From Clostridia bacterium (GTDB lineage: Bacteria > Bacillota > Clostridia > Oscillospirales > CAG-382), in NCBI GenBank assembly GCA_017396825.1, contig JAFQKR010000001.1:1-64000 (forward strand): a stretch of DNA of 64,000 nucleotides, read 5' to 3'. The notes beneath the pieces are model-generated. The model made no database searches and had not been told where the DNA came from. It saw only the letters and a program-made list of their open reading frames with translations. Both the position numbers and the translations under genes were made by a program. Positions 60,501-64,000 of the stretch are shown here, piece after piece (the first letter of the stretch is position 1; each line of letters opens with the position of its first letter).

Positions 60501-62451
60501 GGCAAACTACTGGTTTGGTATGAAGAGCGAAATAACCTTCTACCTTCCCGAGGACAGCGGCAGCCCCTATAACATTGCGGCAGACGGTAAAACCGATATG
60601 CAGCTTCGCTTCTCGGGTGACGACGACGTTTGGATATTTATCGACGGCGAGCTTGTTCTTGACCTTGGCGGCGTGCACGACGTGGTTTACGGCGAGGTAA
60701 ACTTCGCTACGGGCAAGGTTAAAACGGGTCAGGCAATAGACGCAAACCATATAGCGGATAATACCGCGGACAGCTACGCAGGTATGCCGGGCGTTTCGGG
60801 CACGGCGGGTGTTACCACTACCGATCTGCCTACGGTGCTTGAAGGCGGTACGGAGCATACCATAACCGTTTATTATCTGGAGCGTGGCTCTTCTCTTTCG
60901 AACTGCGCTATCTACTTCAACCTTTCTCCTTCCTATTCGCTGGAGATAACGAAGCATGACCAGGATAGCCGTTCACCCTTGGCAGGGGCCCAGTTCCAGA
61001 TTTTCGATGACGAAGCCTGCACCCAGCCTTCTCTGCTTTACATAATGCAGGAGGACGGCACTCTTGAGGATGCACAGGGTGTTACCTTCACCACCGACGA
61101 GAACGGTATTGCAAAATGCTGGGGTATGCTGCTTGGCAAATCCTACTACATAAAAGAGGTAAAACCGCCGCCGGGCTATACAGATATGTCCTACTACACA
61201 ATAAGGATAAACCTTTCCGAAAGGGGCGAGGTTACTTATGTAGCATTGGACAGCAACGGCGGTCAATGGATATATGCTGATGCTTATATTTTCGCCTCGG
61301 ACGAGGTACACCGTATAGAAATAGATATATACAACGACGACATTGATAATTTGTTTGTCGGCGGCGAGGAAAAGCTGTATGTAGAAAAGGTCTGGGCAGA
61401 GGGTAGTGAAAGCATCCCCGACAGCATAGACGTAAGGCTTTACGCCAACGGCGTTGCCACCGACCGTATTATGACCCTTGACGAGGCAAATAACTGGCAG
61501 GGTATTTTCTACTCCCTTAAGGGAACGGACGACGAGGGTAACGAGATAGTCTACACCGTCAGGGAGGATAATCCACCCGCAGGCTTTGGCGACAGCTACA
61601 GCCGGGTAACGGGAACGGAAACCTTGCCCGGAGAGGTTATACCTGCTCATTGGGAGCAGAAGGTCTATCTGGAGGACGGTGCTATTTACCGCTTCACCCT
61701 GCCCGATTATTACGGCTGGGCAATAAAGGGTATTTCAGGATCCGAGTCGATAGAGCCTGCAATAGCCGCGGACGGAAAAAATGATCAGCTATGGAAGGCG
61801 ATAGCGGTAAACGGCGGCTTCCTGCTGCAAAACGTGGCTTACAATGACCGTTATCTGGGCGTAGGTCAAAACGTTGTGGGTACGACGGACACTACGGGTG
61901 CCCATGCCGTTATGAACCTAGTCAACGGCTATCTTGTTTCCAATCAGGGGAGATACGTTCAAAAGGGCGCAAAGACCACGATAAACGGAAGCGGCTGGGG
62001 CTTTTACGGCGTAGGCACGCAGGCAGAAGCCACGGGCGTTGTTGCCAACAAGTGGGTAGAGGAAACAGATACCTCTGTAACCGAGGAGATTGATGGCTGG
62101 CGTATTACCAACACTCCTTGGGACGAAACGACCTCCATACCCGTGGAAAAGCTGTGGGACGCCACGGTTTCCGAGGGACACAAGGAGGCGGTCGTCGTAA
62201 ACCTATACCTGGTTACCACGGGACAAACGGATACCGTTACTTATATATCAAGCCTGACGCTTAGCGCAGAAAATGGCTACAAGGGTAGCTTTGACTCTCT
62301 GGCTTATCCGGAAGAGGGAAGCTATTACTGCATCAGGGAAGTGACGGATAAATACGCGCCCACATACAGTGGCGAAATCGTCACCATCTTCACCGACAAC
62401 GCCTACCACGACGCGGTCCGTGTTGAGATAGACAGCCGGGTAAGGGCGTAA
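57520..62451 (+). CDS. Giant multidomain surface protein (HxHxxxC repeats, CHAP-like, fibro-slime, SpaA/CnaB domains), truncated by a frameshift before its LPETG signal
   Basis: Probably the tip or shaft adhesin of a surface fibre. ATG 57520 follows AAAGGA by about 11 bases. Domains in order: signal segment ending Y-A-L-I-L-P-A-L-T-K (to about 46); seven HxHxxxC repeats (about 59-217); a CHAP/NlpC-like domain (about 240-405) lacking the expected catalytic Cys (W-D-A-T-F) and His; beta-rich stalk; a fibro-slime domain near 960-1060 (S-G-D-D-D-V-W-I-F-I-D-G); a SpaA-type domain (about 1143-1270) and CnaB-type domains near 1285 and 1545, separated by a ricin-like segment. The frame ends at 62451 without an anchor, but the next frame encodes one (62439-62615). 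Confidence 0.85.
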   Translation: MKKNVLRQAARYSKAHNRIKRWHRVVAGFSAVVVFITTYALILPALTKERVTYCGMEEHTHGAECYYTPTKALTCTASSHSHSEECMDEDGNSICGYANFLIHSHNKQCYDERGLLICRLAEIELHSHDEACYSLASGEISDEVSSEISEEKTLHCDKSVYTLHTHGEGCKGENGDLLCGKTEIVEHIHSDVCFTALSDAEAVLICSHKEHKHDEGCYVDKTGDVEEPEDWEASLPKTLTGVWQTDVVEVAKSQIGYYESSVNTVTDKDGNTRGYTRYGAWYGSSYGVWDATFASFCLYYAGVKKEYFSFDSDSERWMEHLEKSGYYKKASDCAPKEGYLVFFRNGSGSSAVYTVGIVAAVLMDEDGNNTGVKVIAGDLGNRVQYAEYAFTDETIVGYGTLDKAYEEYKNSTPREHTYTDGEVTVKATYYPAAGIPQGAELVVKPIGDTLSEYDDCYKQAKERLDAANGQVKTTDIKDFKLYDIHFNLDGEEIQPIDTVYISVSFAAEEHTEDTEVTVLHYTDDKTEVPRVQEYEVKDGKLKADFQTDSFSLFAIVTSESTVNSIITANKFNVTTSGGWWNQTINLPTANCAIVYGGYALTVDENGILKTVAVHTQESGAITVEESAVRWRFESTNYIRTTVNGTNYYLMVSGTTLTLTSNSGQRSSFTPTATSNNVTLANSNRYINLSESGASMGNSAALSLYTVPTGEFTVNFDGRIGYPQYYGSSNYKFRGSENRGVTTTNGGYVTLPATMTLPGNYPMKLNGWYDIINMVYYDSSMLGKQIKVTNNTIFYPEWIAETYDIGQNADVVENQPDTSDFITTTVFDYNELFNTHSSYYSTTDSKWHFDPDSELGFIFFDYLTEGNIGNITGKNVEVDGITVNEEKTAGTRGASTNFPGTITPGISNETRLNALFGEDPVAGRISLGEGDWLYSFDPEIGFYYYNSAKNAASYNQSDQRFYVYDYTVNIDSQNSLNDFLPFNYGKTTYKEKDNEANYWFGMKSEITFYLPEDSGSPYNIAADGKTDMQLRFSGDDDVWIFIDGELVLDLGGVHDVVYGEVNFATGKVKTGQAIDANHIADNTADSYAGMPGVSGTAGVTTTDLPTVLEGGTEHTITVYYLERGSSLSNCAIYFNLSPSYSLEITKHDQDSRSPLAGAQFQIFDDEACTQPSLLYIMQEDGTLEDAQGVTFTTDENGIAKCWGMLLGKSYYIKEVKPPPGYTDMSYYTIRINLSERGEVTYVALDSNGGQWIYADAYIFASDEVHRIEIDIYNDDIDNLFVGGEEKLYVEKVWAEGSESIPDSIDVRLYANGVATDRIMTLDEANNWQGIFYSLKGTDDEGNEIVYTVREDNPPAGFGDSYSRVTGTETLPGEVIPAHWEQKVYLEDGAIYRFTLPDYYGWAIKGISGSESIEPAIAADGKNDQLWKAIAVNGGFLLQNVAYNDRYLGVGQNVVGTTDTTGAHAVMNLVNGYLVSNQGRYVQKGAKTTINGSGWGFYGVGTQAEATGVVANKWVEETDTSVTEEIDGWRITNTPWDETTSIPVEKLWDATVSEGHKEAVVVNLYLVTTGQTDTVTYISSLTLSAENGYKGSFDSLAYPEEGSYYCIREVTDKYAPTYSGEIVTIFTDNAYHDAVRVEIDSRVRA
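57694..58170 (+). repeat. Seven HxHxxxC peptide repeats in the surface protein
   Basis: The encoded motifs are HTHGAEC, HSHSEEC, HSHNKQC, HSHDEAC, HTHGEGC, HIHSDVC and HKHDEGC, most with another Cys 8-15 residues away (for example S-I-C-G, L-I-C-R, L-L-C-G). The spacing is irregular, 20-45 residues. They probably bind metal or form disulfides. Confidence 0.85.
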
Positions 62452-62615
62452 CCGTAAACATTACCAACTCGCTCCTTATATTGTTGCCCGAAACGGGTGG
62501 CAAGGGCGTCCTAACGTATACCATCGCAGGGACACTGCTTATGATAGCAGGTGCCGCCGCGTTGTATAAAAAACAAAAAAGCAGAGGGGAGGCTATAAAC
62601 CAAACCAATGCGTAA
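62439..62615 (+). pseudogene. Out-of-frame LPETG sorting signal belonging to the giant surface protein
   Basis: In the -1 frame relative to the large gene the sequence reads G-K-G-V-T-V-N-I-T-N-S-L-L-I-L then L-P-E-T-G-G (62484-62501), a hydrophobic helix (T-I-A-G-T-L-L-M-I-A-G-A-A-A-L-Y) and a basic tail to TAA 62613. This is a complete sortase signal. Upstream in this frame a TGA (near 62424) blocks translation, so it can be reached only by a frame change between about 62427 and 62439. One missing G in 62438-62440 would restore the full protein. Confidence 0.85.
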
Positions 62616-62674
62616 TTACTCCTTGCAAAAGAATAAAAAAATATAAAGAAACGAAAAACGAAAGGAACAAAAGC

Positions 62675-64000
62675 ATGAAACTAACCAGAAAAATCACAGG
62701 CGTTATCCTTCTCGCGCTCGCTATGCTTATCAGTATGGCTACAGCAGCCTTCGCTACCGACATCACCATCGAGGGTGGTGTGGAAGGCTCTGAATACGCA
62801 GCATACCAGCTCCTCGGCGCTACCGACGGCGGCGATGGCAAGTATGCCTACACCCTTAACGATAAGTACACCGCGATCCTTCAGTCCGTAACAGGCAAGA
62901 CCGAGCAGGCGGATATTGTTGCTTATATCGAAGCTCTTACCACTGCAGAAGCTATTCAGAACTTTGCTAACAGCGTTTACGAAGCAATCGTTGACGGCGG
63001 CATCGTTGCTGATGCAACCACCGCTAACGACGTTTTTGCAAACGTTTCTCAGGGCTACTATCTTATAGCTGAAACCAAACTTGGTAACGACCAGGACACC
63101 TTCTCTCTCGTTATGCTTGACACCGCGGGTCAAGAAAACGTTACCGTTAGCACCAAGGAAGGCAAGCCTACCGTAGAAAAGAAGATAGAGGAAAAGAATG
63201 ACAGCACAGGCGTATCCTCTTGGGGCGACCACGCTGACTACGACATCGGTGACAGCATCAACTATCGCATCACCGGTACCGTTTCCAGCAAGTACGCTGA
63301 ATATAAGAGCTACTACTACAGCTTTGTTGATACCATGGACGCAGGTCTTACCTACAACGGCGATGCAAAGGTTTACGTAGTAAACGGTGACAGCAAGGTT
63401 GAAGTTACCGAGCAGTTCGTTATCACCGCTGATACTGCGACAAACAGCTTTACCGTAACCTCCAACCTCAAAGAGCTTACGGGCGTTACAGTTAACGCTT
63501 CTACCGAAATAGTTGTTGAATACAGCGCAACCCTTAACGAAAACGCACTTCACGGCACCCCCGGCAACGAAAACAACGTTTACCTTGAATACGAAAACAG
63601 CCCTTACCACGAGGCTGACGGTGACAATAACCCCACCACCCCCAACAAGCCCGGTGAAGACACTCCCGAAGACGACACCGACGGTCCCAGCTCTACCCCT
63701 AAGGACGTAAATATAGTGTTCACCTTCAAGGCTGCCGTTAACAAGACCGACAAGGACGGGGCCGCTCTTGCAGGTGCAGGCTTTACACTTTATAAGGAAA
63801 TCTACACCCCCGCAAGCGAAGGCGTTGAAGAAAACTACGCTTGGGTTAAAGTAGGCACCGAGATCACCGGTGTTACCACCTTTAACTTCCTCGGCCTTGA
63901 CGCAGGTAAGTATAAGCTTGAAGAAACTACCGTTCCCGCAGGCTACAACAAGTGCAACGATATAGTATTTGAGGTTGTTTCCTCCTATGACAAAACCGTT
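62675..64000 (+). CDS. Isopeptide-forming major pilin, 3' end outside window
   Basis: Likely backbone pilin of the surface fibre. ATG 62675 follows AAAGGA by about 7 bases, and the frame stays open to the window end (442 codons). Residues 1-27 form a signal peptide (M-K-L-T-R-K-I-T then A-T-A-A-F-A-T). Residues about 28-165 form the first beta domain. The second (about 168-310), with P-T-V-E-K-K-I-E-E-K near 167-176 and D-Y-D-I-G-D-S-I-N-Y-R-I, matches the fimbrial isopeptide D2 domain. A Pro/Thr/Asp linker (near 317-345) precedes a SpaA-type domain (F-K-A-A-V-N-K-T-D then A-L-A-G-A-G-F-T-L-Y) with a likely Lys-Asn isopeptide. The sorting signal and sortase gene should lie beyond the window. 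Confidence 0.9.
   Translation, partial: MKLTRKITGVILLALAMLISMATAAFATDITIEGGVEGSEYAAYQLLGATDGGDGKYAYTLNDKYTAILQSVTGKTEQADIVAYIEALTTAEAIQNFANSVYEAIVDGGIVADATTANDVFANVSQGYYLIAETKLGNDQDTFSLVMLDTAGQENVTVSTKEGKPTVEKKIEEKNDSTGVSSWGDHADYDIGDSINYRITGTVSSKYAEYKSYYYSFVDTMDAGLTYNGDAKVYVVNGDSKVEVTEQFVITADTATNSFTVTSNLKELTGVTVNASTEIVVEYSATLNENALHGTPGNENNVYLEYENSPYHEADGDNNPTTPNKPGEDTPEDDTDGPSSTPKDVNIVFTFKAAVNKTDKDGAALAGAGFTLYKEIYTPASEGVEENYAWVKVGTEITGVTTFNFLGLDAGKYKLEETTVPAGYNKCNDIVFEVVSSYDKTV

Overview
The window reads as chromosome of an anaerobic, endospore-forming member of the Clostridia (Firmicutes/Bacillota), probably a gut lineage. The pointers are pyruvate:ferredoxin oxidoreductase, a class I fumarase subunit, HemZ, sporulation genes (spoIVA, a ylmC/ymxH-type gene, spoVB-like, yabP, yabQ), strong Shine-Dalgarno sites, frequent TTG starts, and -35/-10 promoters of the TTGACA-17-TATAAT type. 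No rRNA, tRNA, CRISPR array or insertion sequence was recognised.

Layout. (1) 1-3.6 kb: the 3' part of nifJ (PFOR) and a VanY-like carboxypeptidase. (2) 4.2-16.6 kb: a seven-gene carbohydrate-uptake operon with one very large substrate-binding protein, two separate permease pairs, an NHL/TPR/Yip1 membrane protein and a large secreted DUF5696-like protein, but no ATPase and no regulator. (3) 16.7-20 kb, minus strand: spoIVA with a ylmC-like gene, then a two-gene unit of unknown function. (4) 20-46 kb: a long co-directional housekeeping block: DUF1385, prmC, trmH/spoU, dprA, topA, plsX, rnc, radical SAM, smc, ftsY, rdgB, cdaA, cdaR, recJ, rsh, dtd, hemZ, a uridine-kinase-like gene, a spoVB-like flippase and mazG. 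(5) 46.1-47.7 kb: hup, rqcP, yabP, yabQ, divIC, closely matching the Bacillus subtilis yabM-yabN-yabO-yabP-yabQ-divIC order. (6) 47.8-53.8 kb: a fumarase alpha subunit, hpf, an RNA methyltransferase, groES-groEL and corA, the last preceded by a proline-ended leader ORF. (7) 53.9-56 kb, minus strand: a large serine recombinase with a small companion gene, probably a small mobile element or its remnant. (8) 56.4-64 kb: a surface-fibre (pilus) operon: coiled-coil protein, signal peptidase I, a giant multidomain LPXTG protein and the start of an isopeptide-type pilin that runs off the window.

Three real-looking genes have interrupted reading frames: the first MalG-type permease (in-frame UAA near its N-terminus), recJ (one extra base in a G run) and the giant surface protein (-1 shift just before its LPETG sorting signal). 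Two of these lie at short G runs, so sequence or assembly error is the first explanation to test. True mutation or phase variation is the alternative.

The most interesting candidates are the DUF5696/Yip1/double-permease operon, the corA leader peptide, the surface protein with HxHxxxC repeats and an apparently dead amidase domain, and the competing hairpins in the hpf leader.
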